DNA of 64,000 nucleotides. Source: Candidatus Cryptobacteroides onthequi (GTDB taxonomy: Bacteria > Bacteroidota > Bacteroidia > Bacteroidales > UBA932). The translations under genes were made by a program, and so were the position numbers. Position 1 is the stretch's first letter. Each line of letters opens with the position of its first letter. The notes below the pieces were generated by a model. That model had not been told where the DNA came from. It saw only the letters and a program-made list of their open reading frames with translations, and searched no databases. The stretch covers positions 1 through 64,000 of the forward strand of contig JAGHSA010000022.1 in the NCBI GenBank assembly GCA_018066125.1, given 5' to 3'. Positions 14,022-21,805 of the stretch are shown in pieces.

Positions 14022-14882
14022 TTATCCGAGATAAGTCTTCAGAAGCTTGCTTGCGCTTGGCTTCTTGAGTTTTCTGATTGCCTTTTCCTTGATCTGGCGC
14101 ACACGCTCTCTTGTGAGATCGAGTCTCTCACCGATCTCCTCGAGTGTCATCTCCTGGCATCCGATGCCGAAGAAGGACTTGATGATCTCCCTCTCGCGAG
14201 GAGTGAGAATCTGAAGCGATCTCTCGATCTCGGTGCTGAGAGACTCATTCACCAGACCGCGGTCAGCGCTTGGAGAGTCGTCATTCGGAAGCACGTCGAG
14301 GAGTGAATTGTCCTCGCCTTCCACGAAAGGTGCATCGACTGACACATGTCTTCCTGAGACGCGGAGTGTGTCTGCGATCTTGTCGCGAGGCACTTCGATC
14401 ATCTCCGCAAGCTCGTCGTTCGACGGGAGACGCTCGTTCTCCTGCTCGAACTTGCCGAGAGCCTTGTTGATCTTATTGAGAGATCCCACCTGGTTGAGAG
14501 GCAGTCTGACGATACGTGACTGCTCTGCCAGAGCCTGGAGAATCGACTGTCTGATCCACCATACGGCGTATGAAATGAACTTGAAACCTCTTGTCTCATC
14601 AAACTTTTCTGCAGCCTTGATGAGGCCGAGGTTTCCTTCGTTGATCAGGTCAGGGAGACTGAGTCCCTGGTTCTGATACTGCTTTGCCACTGAAACCACA
14701 AAGCGGAGGTTCGCGCGGGTAAGCTTCTCGAGCGCCTGCTGGTCGCCCTTTCTGATTCTCTGGGCGAGTTCAACCTCTTCTTCCGGAGTCACCAGTTCCT
14801 CGCGGCCGATCTCCTGGAGATACTTGTCCAGAGATGCGCTCTCGCGGTTGGTGATTGATTTTGTGATCTTTAACTGTCTCAT
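14022..14882 (-). CDS. rpoD: primary sigma factor, Bacteroidetes sigma-ABfr type
   Basis: From the chosen start ([13 protein letters not shown]) the protein is 286 residues, the short form typical of Bacteroidetes primary sigma factors, which lack the long region 1.1. Visible regions are 1.2 ([13 protein letters not shown]), 2.1-2.4 ([41 protein letters not shown]), 3 and the region 4.2 helix-turn-helix ([19 protein letters not shown]). The frame is open 13 codons further upstream, but that extension lies next to the HtrA terminator and is not conserved in known members. It should recognise the TTTG/TAnnTTTG promoters seen throughout this window. Confidence 0.95.
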   Translation of the reverse strand: MRQLKITKSITNRESASLDKYLQEIGREELVTPEEEVELAQRIRKGDQQALEKLTRANLRFVVSVAKQYQNQGLSLPDLINEGNLGLIKAAEKFDETRGFKFISYAVWWIRQSILQALAEQSRIVRLPLNQVGSLNKINKALGKFEQENERLPSNDELAEMIEVPRDKIADTLRVSGRHVSVDAPFVEGEDNSLLDVLPNDDSPSADRGLVNESLSTEIERSLQILTPREREIIKSFFGIGCQEMTLEEIGERLDLTRERVRQIKEKAIRKLKKPSASKLLKTYLG

Positions 14883-14898
14883 ATACAAATAAATAACA

Positions 14899-14925
14899 AT
14901 GCTTGCCGGTCCGGCCGGCAAGCAT
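14899..14925 (-). terminator. terminator after the HtrA protease gene
   Basis: A long hairpin (ATGCTTGCCGG at 14899-14909 with its complement at 14915-14925) lies between the HtrA stop codon and the sigma factor start. On the minus strand a T-rich tract (TGTTATTTATTT) follows. Confidence 0.75.
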
Positions 14926-14953
14926 CATCAAAAACTGTATCTGAAGTACCTGA

Positions 14954-16396
14954 CTATTCCTTGCCGAAGCCGAAATATGAGGACTTACCATAAGCTGTCA
15001 CGCCTTCCACGAAGACTGCACGCTTGCTCTTCCTGGCAATCTCTACCACATCCTCAGGCCTGCTTACCGGCTGGTCATTCACATACTGGATGATAAAGCC
15101 TTCTGAAGCACCTGCGTCCATGAGTTTGCCCGAGCCCACTGAAACTATCTCTACTCCACTCTTGATACCGAGTCTCTGAAGTGTTTCCTTGGATGGAGAA
15201 GCGAGGTAAGAGCCGTAGAATGCAACAGATCCGTCCGGAGCCACAGAGCCGTTCTGCTCATCGACGCCGAGGAAAGTGATATCCACGGTCTTCTCTTCAC
15301 CATTCCTGATGATCCTGGCCTTTGCCACATCACCCGGATGATATCCGTTGACCTTCTCCTGAAGAGCCGGAACGCTGTTGGTCTCCTGACCGTCAAGCGA
15401 GATGATGACATCATCCTTCCTGAGACCGGCCTTGTCAGCTGAACCGCCCTTGGTAACCTCGTTAATATATACGCCCTTGAGTGAAGAAAGTTTCAAGTCT
15501 TTCATCTTTTCTTCAGTGACCTGTCCTATGGACACTCCGAGCATGACTCTCTTGACCGATCCGAAATCGATGAGGTCTTCCACGATCTTGCGTACGATGT
15601 TGGAAGGCACCGCGAATGAATAGCCTGTATATGACCCTGTCGTTGACACAATGGCAGTGTTGATACCGACAAGTTGTCCTGCCTTGTTGACAAGAGCGCC
15701 GCCTGAGTTGCCAGGATTGACAGCGGCGTCAGTCTGGATGAACGACTCGATCTTGAATTTGCCGTCGTAGTTAGGCATCGAACGGCCCTTTGCGCTGACG
15801 ATTCCGGCGGTGATGGTCGAGCGCAGTTCCTCTCCGAGAGGGCTGCCGATCGCAAGCACCCATTCGCCGAGGCGGAGCTTGTCCGAATCGGCGAACTCGA
15901 TGGTAGGGAGACCTTCGGCCTCGATCTTGACGAGAGCGACATCTGTGGCAGGATCGGTTCCGATCACCTTTGCCTCGTAGGTCTGGTTGTTATTGAGAGT
16001 GATTTCCACCTTGGTGGCATTCTCGACGACGTGATTGTTCGTGACTATGTATCCGTCAGGACGGATGATCACACCCGAGCCGCTTCCCTTCTGCTCTCTC
16101 TCCTGGGTCTGGGGACCCTGGTCGCCGAAGAAGAAACGGAAGAAAGGATCGATGTACTGCTGTGTCTGTGTCTTGACTGTCACCTTCACGAAAACGACAG
16201 CATCGACGGCAGACTCTGCCGCATATGTAAAGTCCGGGTATTCAGTCTGTGCCAGATTGACAGTGCGGTAAACGTCGCCCGCTGCCGGGTTTTCCAGCAT
16301 GGATGTAATCTCAGAATTGCTTGATTTGCCCACTCCGTAAGCCACAAGGCCACTGAGAAGGACCGAAATGACGATTGTCAGAATGTTCTTTTTCAT
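14954..16396 (-). CDS. degP: Do/DegP-like periplasmic serine protease with PDZ domains
   Basis: The chosen start (MKKNILTIVISVLLSGLVAYG) gives 480 residues with an N-terminal signal or anchor segment. The trypsin-like domain (about 60-270) carries the triad His122 (VTNNHVVE), Asp152 (TDVALVK) and Ser231 (NPGNSGGAL). Two PDZ domains follow at about 285-380 and 390-475, the first with VTKGGSADKAGLRKDDVI. Such proteins degrade or refold damaged envelope proteins. The frame is open 40 codons further upstream, but that part overlaps the dnaN promoter region and has no signal-like sequence, so I exclude it. The gene is divergent from dnaN. Confidence 0.94.
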   Translation of the reverse strand: MKKNILTIVISVLLSGLVAYGVGKSSNSEITSMLENPAAGDVYRTVNLAQTEYPDFTYAAESAVDAVVFVKVTVKTQTQQYIDPFFRFFFGDQGPQTQEREQKGSGSGVIIRPDGYIVTNNHVVENATKVEITLNNNQTYEAKVIGTDPATDVALVKIEAEGLPTIEFADSDKLRLGEWVLAIGSPLGEELRSTITAGIVSAKGRSMPNYDGKFKIESFIQTDAAVNPGNSGGALVNKAGQLVGINTAIVSTTGSYTGYSFAVPSNIVRKIVEDLIDFGSVKRVMLGVSIGQVTEEKMKDLKLSSLKGVYINEVTKGGSADKAGLRKDDVIISLDGQETNSVPALQEKVNGYHPGDVAKARIIRNGEEKTVDITFLGVDEQNGSVAPDGSVAFYGSYLASPSKETLQRLGIKSGVEIVSVGSGKLMDAGASEGFIIQYVNDQPVSRPEDVVEIARKSKRAVFVEGVTAYGKSSYFGFGKE

Positions 16397-16480
16397 AATG
16401 ATTCCGGTTAATTTGTTTTTCCGGTCCTGCAAACTCAAAACTTGTGCCAAGACGCAACTGTCTTTTTCAAGATTATTTGC

Positions 16481-16488
16481 TATATTTG
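16481..16488 (+). promoter_or_regulatory. -7 element before dnaN
   Basis: TATATTTG matches TAnnTTTG and lies 28 nt ahead of the dnaN ATG. The -33 position (AACTG at about 16456-16460) is only a weak match. Confidence 0.55.
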
Positions 16489-16516
16489 TCCAAATTGTAA
16501 AAAAAGAATACAGCAT

Positions 16517-17635
16517 ATGAAATTCAACGTTTCCAGCGCAGAGCTTCTCAAGGGTCTCATGGATGTTTCCAAGGCCATTCCTGCAAAATCAGCCCTTCCT
16601 ATCCTTGAGAATTTCCTCTTCTCTCTCCAGGGCAACGTCCTTGAGATCACGGCATCTGACTCAGAGCTCACTCTCCGCACTTCCATCGAGGTGGACAGCA
16701 CCCAGGAAGAAGGAAGCATCGCGGTTCCTGCAAGACACGTGACAGACCTCCTCAAGGCCCTTCCTGACCAGCCTGTAAGCATCAAGACTGTCAGCGACAG
16801 TTCATTCGAGTGCGGATGGTCAAGCGGAAACTCCACCCTTCCTTACTTCCCGGCAGAAGACTATCCGGAGATCAAGGGAGCAGGCGAGGACGCCGAGAAG
16901 ATCACTTTCCCTGCACAGACACTCGTGGACGGCATCAACGGTACCGTTTATGCCACCGCCGATGACGAGATGAGACCTGCCATGAACGGTATCTTCTTCG
17001 ATATCGACACACTCTCGACCACCCTCGTGGCATCAGACTCCCACAAACTCATATGCTACACAACCGACGACGTTCAGGCTGCCGCAAAGAACTCCTTCAT
17101 CCTTCACAAGAAGCCGGCCGCAGTCCTCAAGTCCATCATCGGCAAGGATGCCGAGACTGTGGATGTCGTCTTTGACGCCAACACTGTGGTATTCACCTTC
17201 GGATGCACCACAATGATCTGCAGACTCGTTGTCGGCAAGTTCCCTAAGTACCGCGACGTCATCCCTCAGAGCAACTCCAACATCCTCAAGATCGACAGGC
17301 TCCAGCTCCTCAACACGGTGAAGCGCGTATCTGTCTGCGCAAACAAGGCATCCAACCACATCAAGTTCGACCTCAAGCCGGGACAGCTCGAGATTTCTGC
17401 ACAGGACCTCGGATTCGCCATCGCAGCATATGAGAAGGTGGCTTGCGAATACAGCGGCGACGACCTGACAATCGGTTTCAAGTCTTCGTTCCTCACCGAC
17501 ATCCTGAGCAACATGACATGCGAGACCATCGTCATGAAGTTCGCCGATGCACGCAGGGCAGCCCTCATCGTACCTTCAGAGGAAGAGACTGAGAGCGAGA
17601 AGATCTGCGGCATCATCATGCCTATCATGATCTAG
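16517..17635 (+). CDS. dnaN: DNA polymerase III beta subunit (sliding clamp)
   Basis: From ATG 16517 (MKFNVSSAELLKGL) the protein has 372 residues, the standard length for the ring-forming clamp with three similar domains. The family's PILENFLF, NGIFFDI, LVASDSHKL and ending IMPIMI are visible. The clamp tethers DNA polymerase and repair enzymes to DNA. The frame extends 25 codons upstream, but that segment covers the promoter, so it is excluded. The next gene begins 13 bp later and encodes a DnaQ-like exonuclease, which suggests a replication/repair transcript. Confidence 0.96.
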   Translation: MKFNVSSAELLKGLMDVSKAIPAKSALPILENFLFSLQGNVLEITASDSELTLRTSIEVDSTQEEGSIAVPARHVTDLLKALPDQPVSIKTVSDSSFECGWSSGNSTLPYFPAEDYPEIKGAGEDAEKITFPAQTLVDGINGTVYATADDEMRPAMNGIFFDIDTLSTTLVASDSHKLICYTTDDVQAAAKNSFILHKKPAAVLKSIIGKDAETVDVVFDANTVVFTFGCTTMICRLVVGKFPKYRDVIPQSNSNILKIDRLQLLNTVKRVSVCANKASNHIKFDLKPGQLEISAQDLGFAIAAYEKVACEYSGDDLTIGFKSSFLTDILSNMTCETIVMKFADARRAALIVPSEEETESEKICGIIMPIMI

Positions 17636-17648
17636 AAAAGACATCCGT

Positions 17649-18533
17649 ATGGAATTGAATCTTGCAAGGCCATTGCTCTTCTTCGACATAGAGAGCACTG
17701 GCCTTAACATTGCCACAGACGCAATCATAGAGCTGAGCTTCGTCAAGATACTCCCGGGCAACGAGCAGCGCATCAAGACCTGGAAAGTGAAGCCATGGGA
17801 CTACGAGCACAGATGCCAGAAACCCATATCGCCGAGCGCGAGCGAAGTGAACGGCGTCCATGATGCCGATCTTGTCGACTGCCCTACTTTCGCAGAAATC
17901 ATCGACGAGGTTCTCGAATGGGTCGCCGACAGCGATCTGGCCGGTTTCAATTCGGCCAAATTCGACCTTCCTCTCTTGGCAGAGGAGGTAGAGAGGGTGC
18001 GCAAGTACACTGGAAAGCAGTTTGACATCAACCTCCACGAAAAGAAGATGGTGGATGTGCAGACCATCTACCACGTCATGGAACCGCGCAACCTCAGGGC
18101 CGCATACAGATTCTATTGCGGCGGCGAGGATTTCGAGAATGCTCATACCGCCGAGGCCGACACCATCGCCACCTACGAAGTGCTTAAAGGCCAGCTCGAG
18201 AGATATCCTGACCAGCTCAGGAACGACGTGGACTTCCTCGCCAACCTCGGTGGAAGGCCAAGAGCCGTGGATTACGCCGGAAGACTTGTCTACAATGACA
18301 AGAAAGAGGCCGTCATCAGCTTCGGAAAGCACAAGGGAAAGACAGCGAGAGAGGTCTATTTCACAGAGCCGTCATATTTCGCCTGGATAAATCAGGGAGA
18401 ATTCACCCTCGACACCAAGCGCCAGTTCAACAGGCTCAAGGAGCAGTTCGATGCTGAAAGGGCTGCAGAAAAGAACCGCCCGGCTACAGCAGAAGAGCTC
18501 AGCGGACTATTCAGGAAATTCAACGGAAGATAA
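17649..18533 (+). CDS. DnaQ-like 3'-5' exonuclease with C-terminal add-on
   Basis: The 294-residue protein has a DEDDh exonuclease domain: Asp13 and Glu15 in FFDIESTGL, Asp106 in NSAKFDLP, and His166/Asp171 in HTAEAD. Residues 215-255 (FGKHKGKTAREVYFTEPSYFAWI) form a small extra module of the kind found in ExoX-type enzymes. It probably trims 3' ends of DNA in repair or proofreading. It overlaps the next gene by one base (TAATG), indicating translational coupling. It is not the epsilon subunit for certain, because that role needs a PolC-interacting region I cannot identify. Confidence 0.88.
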   Translation: MELNLARPLLFFDIESTGLNIATDAIIELSFVKILPGNEQRIKTWKVKPWDYEHRCQKPISPSASEVNGVHDADLVDCPTFAEIIDEVLEWVADSDLAGFNSAKFDLPLLAEEVERVRKYTGKQFDINLHEKKMVDVQTIYHVMEPRNLRAAYRFYCGGEDFENAHTAEADTIATYEVLKGQLERYPDQLRNDVDFLANLGGRPRAVDYAGRLVYNDKKEAVISFGKHKGKTAREVYFTEPSYFAWINQGEFTLDTKRQFNRLKEQFDAERAAEKNRPATAEELSGLFRKFNGR

Positions 18534-19099
18534 TGAACATAGTAGTCAAGACCGCAGGGGGCAGATACATTGTCCGTCCCGACACCACGTGGGAGAGAGA
18601 CAACGAGGATCTCTACCTGCCGGAGTTCGTCAAGGAAGTAAGCTTCACACCTGTGCTGTTCGCACGCATCAGCAAGCCAGGACGCAGTGTGGGTGAGGAG
18701 TTCGCCTCGAGATACTATGACGGCATAGGATTCGGCGTCCTTCTTTATCCGGAGAACATGATCGACGGAACGGAAGAGGGCTTTGCCGCAGCATCTTGTC
18801 TCGACCACACATCGTTTCTGCCTTTCCCGGTGTACAATGTGCTGACACTCGGCCACGAAGACAACTGCTTCGAGCTCTTCAAGGGGCAGGAGATGATCTT
18901 CTCCTATGATGAGGGCAGGAAAGAAATGATCGAGAAGGCCATCGCGGAAGCCACCCGATCCATATACATAAGAACAGGAGACGTCATAGCGATCGAGCTT
19001 GACACGAGAAAGCCTCTCTGCACTGCCGATGACGGCAGGACGACGCTGAAGGCCACCTGGTGCGACAACGAATCAATGAAGTTCGATATAATAATGTAA
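18533..19099 (+). CDS. protein distantly resembling the FAH family, unknown function
   Basis: The product has 188 residues without signal or membrane segments. The stretch FASRYYDGIGFGVLLYPEN, with a later LDHTSFLPF and a C-terminal TGDVIAIELD, resembles the order of blocks in fumarylacetoacetate hydrolase-family proteins of Bacteroidetes (RYYDxIGxGID, AFDxSxxVG, GDIIxTGTP). The acidic metal-binding triad of active FAH enzymes is not evident, so it may be non-catalytic. The resemblance is from memory and weak. It is coupled to the exonuclease gene by a TAATG overlap, and its end overlaps the convergent lipoprotein gene by 27 bp. Confidence 0.6.
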   Translation: MNIVVKTAGGRYIVRPDTTWERDNEDLYLPEFVKEVSFTPVLFARISKPGRSVGEEFASRYYDGIGFGVLLYPENMIDGTEEGFAAASCLDHTSFLPFPVYNVLTLGHEDNCFELFKGQEMIFSYDEGRKEMIEKAIAEATRSIYIRTGDVIAIELDTRKPLCTADDGRTTLKATWCDNESMKFDIIM

Positions 19100-20113
19100 G
19101 TCCCCGGGGCTTGCATTTTTTGTTTCCAATGACAGTTCTGGGTGGAAGATGTGGATGAGGTCCTCGAGCACAAGGTCGGGACGTACTGCTCCGGACTCAT
19201 AATAGTCGTTGCCGCCTTCGGAACCGGCTTTGAGGATGTTGTTGAACACCTTCCCCTCCCCGAACACGCCGAAATCGGCGAAAAGAGGATGTGCCGCTTT
19301 CAATTCGTCAAGGGTGCGGCACCATCCGGGATGGAGCCAGAATGAGGCATTCCCCGCAAGGGTGAACGCCTTCTCCACCGTCATCAAAGACGATGCGCTT
19401 CCCGCCTGGGCACCCGCCACCTCGGCTCCGGCATCTGATATGAGCCGTGCGAAATAACTGTCCCGTCCGGGCAGGTACCAGGCATCCTTATACGGTATGT
19501 TGACAAGAACGGAGGGACGTTGCTCTGCAGATGCGGCAGCAGCTGCGGCACGGGCGTATCTGTCACTCACTGCCCGGAAAACGGAGTCCGCCTTCTCGGC
19601 GCACCCGGTGAGCATCCCGAACAGGCGGATATATTCGGCTCTGGCAAGCGGGTGCTGCTCCATATAGTCGTAAAGATGGATCACCGGTATGCCGAATGCG
19701 TCAAGGCGGGAATAATCATCCATCCCACCGCCGCTGGCAACCACCAGATCCGCCTTCATGGCCACAACCTTCTCAAGATCGAGATCGCCGACTTCCTGAA
19801 CATGGGCAGAAGACCTCAGTACAGTATCGGACAGATACCGAAGACCATTGACTCCCGCAACGACATCCTGGCGTCCCAGTGCGGAAAGACATGCCACGTG
19901 CGTGGATGACAAGCAGACTATCCTGGAAAATGGCTCGGACACTTCCAGCGTGTCGCGATGCCCGTCGACAGGAGAGATGGTGATGACCGAGTTTCCAGTC
20001 AGATCGAAACAGGACGCATAGTCCATGCCTCCATCACCCTGAATGACTGCGACACGGCATGACACCAGACAGAATGACAGGCAGAACACGACTACTGACG
20101 ATAACCTATTCAT
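19073..20113 (-). CDS. substrate-binding lipoprotein, BtuF/FepB-like
   Basis: This 346-residue protein is a periplasmic-binding protein of the type used by ABC importers for cobalamin or iron chelates. It starts with a lipoprotein signal peptide (lipobox around LVSC, Cys19). It then shows the two-lobe family pattern: RIVCLSSTHVACLSALG, DLDLEKVVAMKADLVVASG, a long linking helix and EKAFTLAGNASFWLHPG. No permease, ATPase or TonB receptor gene is nearby, so its partners are elsewhere and the ligand cannot be named. The 3' ends of this gene and the plus-strand neighbour overlap by 27 bp. Confidence 0.85.
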   Translation of the reverse strand: MNRLSSVVVFCLSFCLVSCRVAVIQGDGGMDYASCFDLTGNSVITISPVDGHRDTLEVSEPFSRIVCLSSTHVACLSALGRQDVVAGVNGLRYLSDTVLRSSAHVQEVGDLDLEKVVAMKADLVVASGGGMDDYSRLDAFGIPVIHLYDYMEQHPLARAEYIRLFGMLTGCAEKADSVFRAVSDRYARAAAAAASAEQRPSVLVNIPYKDAWYLPGRDSYFARLISDAGAEVAGAQAGSASSLMTVEKAFTLAGNASFWLHPGWCRTLDELKAAHPLFADFGVFGEGKVFNNILKAGSEGGNDYYESGAVRPDLVLEDLIHIFHPELSLETKNASPGDLHYYIELH

Positions 20114-20159
20114 AGCGATAATTGAATTTATAAAAATAGGAACTATTGATGAAAAAGGC

Positions 20160-20167
20160 TACATTTG
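20160..20167 (+). promoter_or_regulatory. -7 element before nhaA
   Basis: TACATTTG fits TAnnTTTG and ends 25 nt before the ATG at 20193. No clear -33 TTTG is present. Confidence 0.5.
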
Positions 20168-20192
20168 CAGCCCTTAAAAATAAAAACACAAC

Positions 20193-21611
20193 ATGAGACT
20201 AATTCCGATGTACTCCTGGACAAAGGGAGTCGCTCAGTTCAATAAGAGAAGCAACAGTCTTTCAAAGCAGCCCTGGGCACAAGGGGTACTGCTCCTCATC
20301 TGCGTGATAGCAGCCATGCTGCTTGCCAACCTTCCTTTCACAAAGGAGTGGTACGAGGACTTCCTCCAAACCAGCATGACCATCCATCTGCAGAGTCCAG
20401 ACGGACATCTCAACCTTCTTTTCCCTCGCGACATGAATGTAGAGAAGTTCATCAATGACATCCTGATGGTGATCTTCTTCTTCGCTGTCGGTCTGGAAAT
20501 CAAGCGTGAGATTGCACATGGCGAGCTCTCAAGTGTCAAGAAGGCCCTTCTGCCCGTCATTGCCGCTCTCGGCGGAGTGCTGGTACCGGCGCTCATCTAC
20601 ACTGCTGTCAACCATGGCACCGGTGCGGCCAGCGGCTGGGGTATCCCTACAGCCACGGACATCGCGTTTGCTGTCTGCATTCTCTCTGTGCTAGGAGAGA
20701 AAGTCCCTGTATCGTTGAAAGTCTTCCTCACAGCTCTGGCGATTGCCGATGACCTCGTGGCCATCCTTGTAGTCGCGCTGTTTTATGGAGGAGCCATCAA
20801 TCTTGCACTCCTTGGAGTCGCCTTCGTCGTGATCGCATTCACGCTGCTTCTCCGCAAACTCGGCGAGAAGCGCATGTTCCCATATCTGTTCCTTGCTGTG
20901 ATCGTATGGGTGCTCTTCTACTATTCCGGCATACACGCCACAATGTCAGGTGTGGTCATGGCCTTCCTGATCCCATCTGAACCAAGGTACAACCAGTCAT
21001 ACTTCCACCACAAGACCAAACTTTTCCTCAAGAAACTCTCCGCACATACCGCCATTGACGAAGAACGCTTTCCCAATGGTCCGCAGAGGCATTTCCTCCG
21101 CAAGATGAAACATGTGTCGAATGGTTCTCTGGACATGAGCTACAAGGTCGAGCACGCACTTTCTCCATGGGTCAACTTCGTCATCATGCCTATCTTCGCC
21201 CTTGCCAATGCGGGAGTTGAAATCGCAGACCCTTCATACTTCAACATCTTCAAGTTCGATCCTGCTCTCGGAAGCGTCAGCATGGGTATCTTCCTCGGGC
21301 TTCTCCTCGGAAAGCCGCTCGGCATCACACTCTTCAGCTTTGCCGCAATCAAGTCCAAGGTCGGAGCGATGCCTGAGAAGGCCACATGGCCGATGTTCTT
21401 TGCCGTTGCATGTCTCGGCGGTATCGGATTCACCATGTCCATCTTTGTCGACACACTCTCATTCGGAGAGCAACCGGCAGAAGTGACGCAGCATCTGCGC
21501 GACGCAGGAAAGATCGCCGTGCTTCTCGGATCGATCTGCGCCGGCGTACTCGGCAGCCTGCTCATCAGCTTAACTTACAAGATTGAAAGCAGAAAGAAGG
21601 CAAATCAGTAA
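20193..21611 (+). CDS. nhaA: Na+/H+ antiporter NhaA
   Basis: The protein has 472 residues and about 12 membrane segments. It is somewhat longer than E. coli NhaA because of a hydrophilic loop at about 265-310 and a short N-terminal extension. Key residues of the family are present: Asp156 in TATDIAFA and the adjacent Asp186-Asp187 in AIADDLVAI, which bind Na+ and protons. VGLEIKREI and GGIGFTMSIF are further signatures. It exports Na+ in exchange for protons across the inner membrane. It stands alone between its own -7 element and the tRNA-Thr gene. Confidence 0.95.
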   Translation: MRLIPMYSWTKGVAQFNKRSNSLSKQPWAQGVLLLICVIAAMLLANLPFTKEWYEDFLQTSMTIHLQSPDGHLNLLFPRDMNVEKFINDILMVIFFFAVGLEIKREIAHGELSSVKKALLPVIAALGGVLVPALIYTAVNHGTGAASGWGIPTATDIAFAVCILSVLGEKVPVSLKVFLTALAIADDLVAILVVALFYGGAINLALLGVAFVVIAFTLLLRKLGEKRMFPYLFLAVIVWVLFYYSGIHATMSGVVMAFLIPSEPRYNQSYFHHKTKLFLKKLSAHTAIDEERFPNGPQRHFLRKMKHVSNGSLDMSYKVEHALSPWVNFVIMPIFALANAGVEIADPSYFNIFKFDPALGSVSMGIFLGLLLGKPLGITLFSFAAIKSKVGAMPEKATWPMFFAVACLGGIGFTMSIFVDTLSFGEQPAEVTQHLRDAGKIAVLLGSICAGVLGSLLISLTYKIESRKKANQ

Positions 21612-21619
21612 AATTTGAC

Positions 21620-21627
21620 TATATTTG
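21620..21627 (+). promoter_or_regulatory. -7 element before tRNA-Thr
   Basis: TATATTTG lies 7 nt ahead of the first base of the tRNA, so transcription would start almost at the mature 5' end. Confidence 0.6.
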
Positions 21628-21634
21628 CAGTCCT

Positions 21635-21707
21635 GCCACTTTAGCTCAGTCGGTAGAGCAACGCATTCGTAACGCGTAGGTCGCCAGTTCAAGTCTGGCA
21701 AGTGGCT
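21635..21707 (+). tRNA. tRNA-Thr (anticodon CGT)
   Basis: All arms fold: acceptor GCCACTT/AAGTGGC, D arm GCTC/GAGC, T arm GCCAG/CTGGC with loop TTCAAGT. The seven-base anticodon loop TTCGTAA places CGT at positions 34-36, reading threonine codon ACG. The anticodon stem ACGCA/CGCGT has one A31-C39 mismatch next to the loop. The discriminator base is T and CCA is not encoded. A strong terminator follows at once. Confidence 0.95.
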
Positions 21708-21712
21708 CGCAG

Positions 21713-21746
21713 GCTCCCGGGGTTTGACCTCGGGAGCTGTTTTTTA
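21713..21746 (+). terminator. terminator after tRNA-Thr
   Basis: GCTCCCG at 21713-21719 pairs with CGGGAGC at 21731-21737, followed by TGTTTTTTATT. It ends the tRNA transcript. Confidence 0.88.
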
Positions 21747-21805
21747 TTGATTGACGACCGTCAGTGGTGAGCACCAGCGAATCAGTGACCGGTAGAGAAA
21801 AACGC

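Noticed and set aside
16397..16516. N-terminal extension of the HtrA protease to 16516 and of DnaN from 16442
   Set aside because: Both extensions overlap each other and the promoter region; the internal ATG codons give canonical N-termini.
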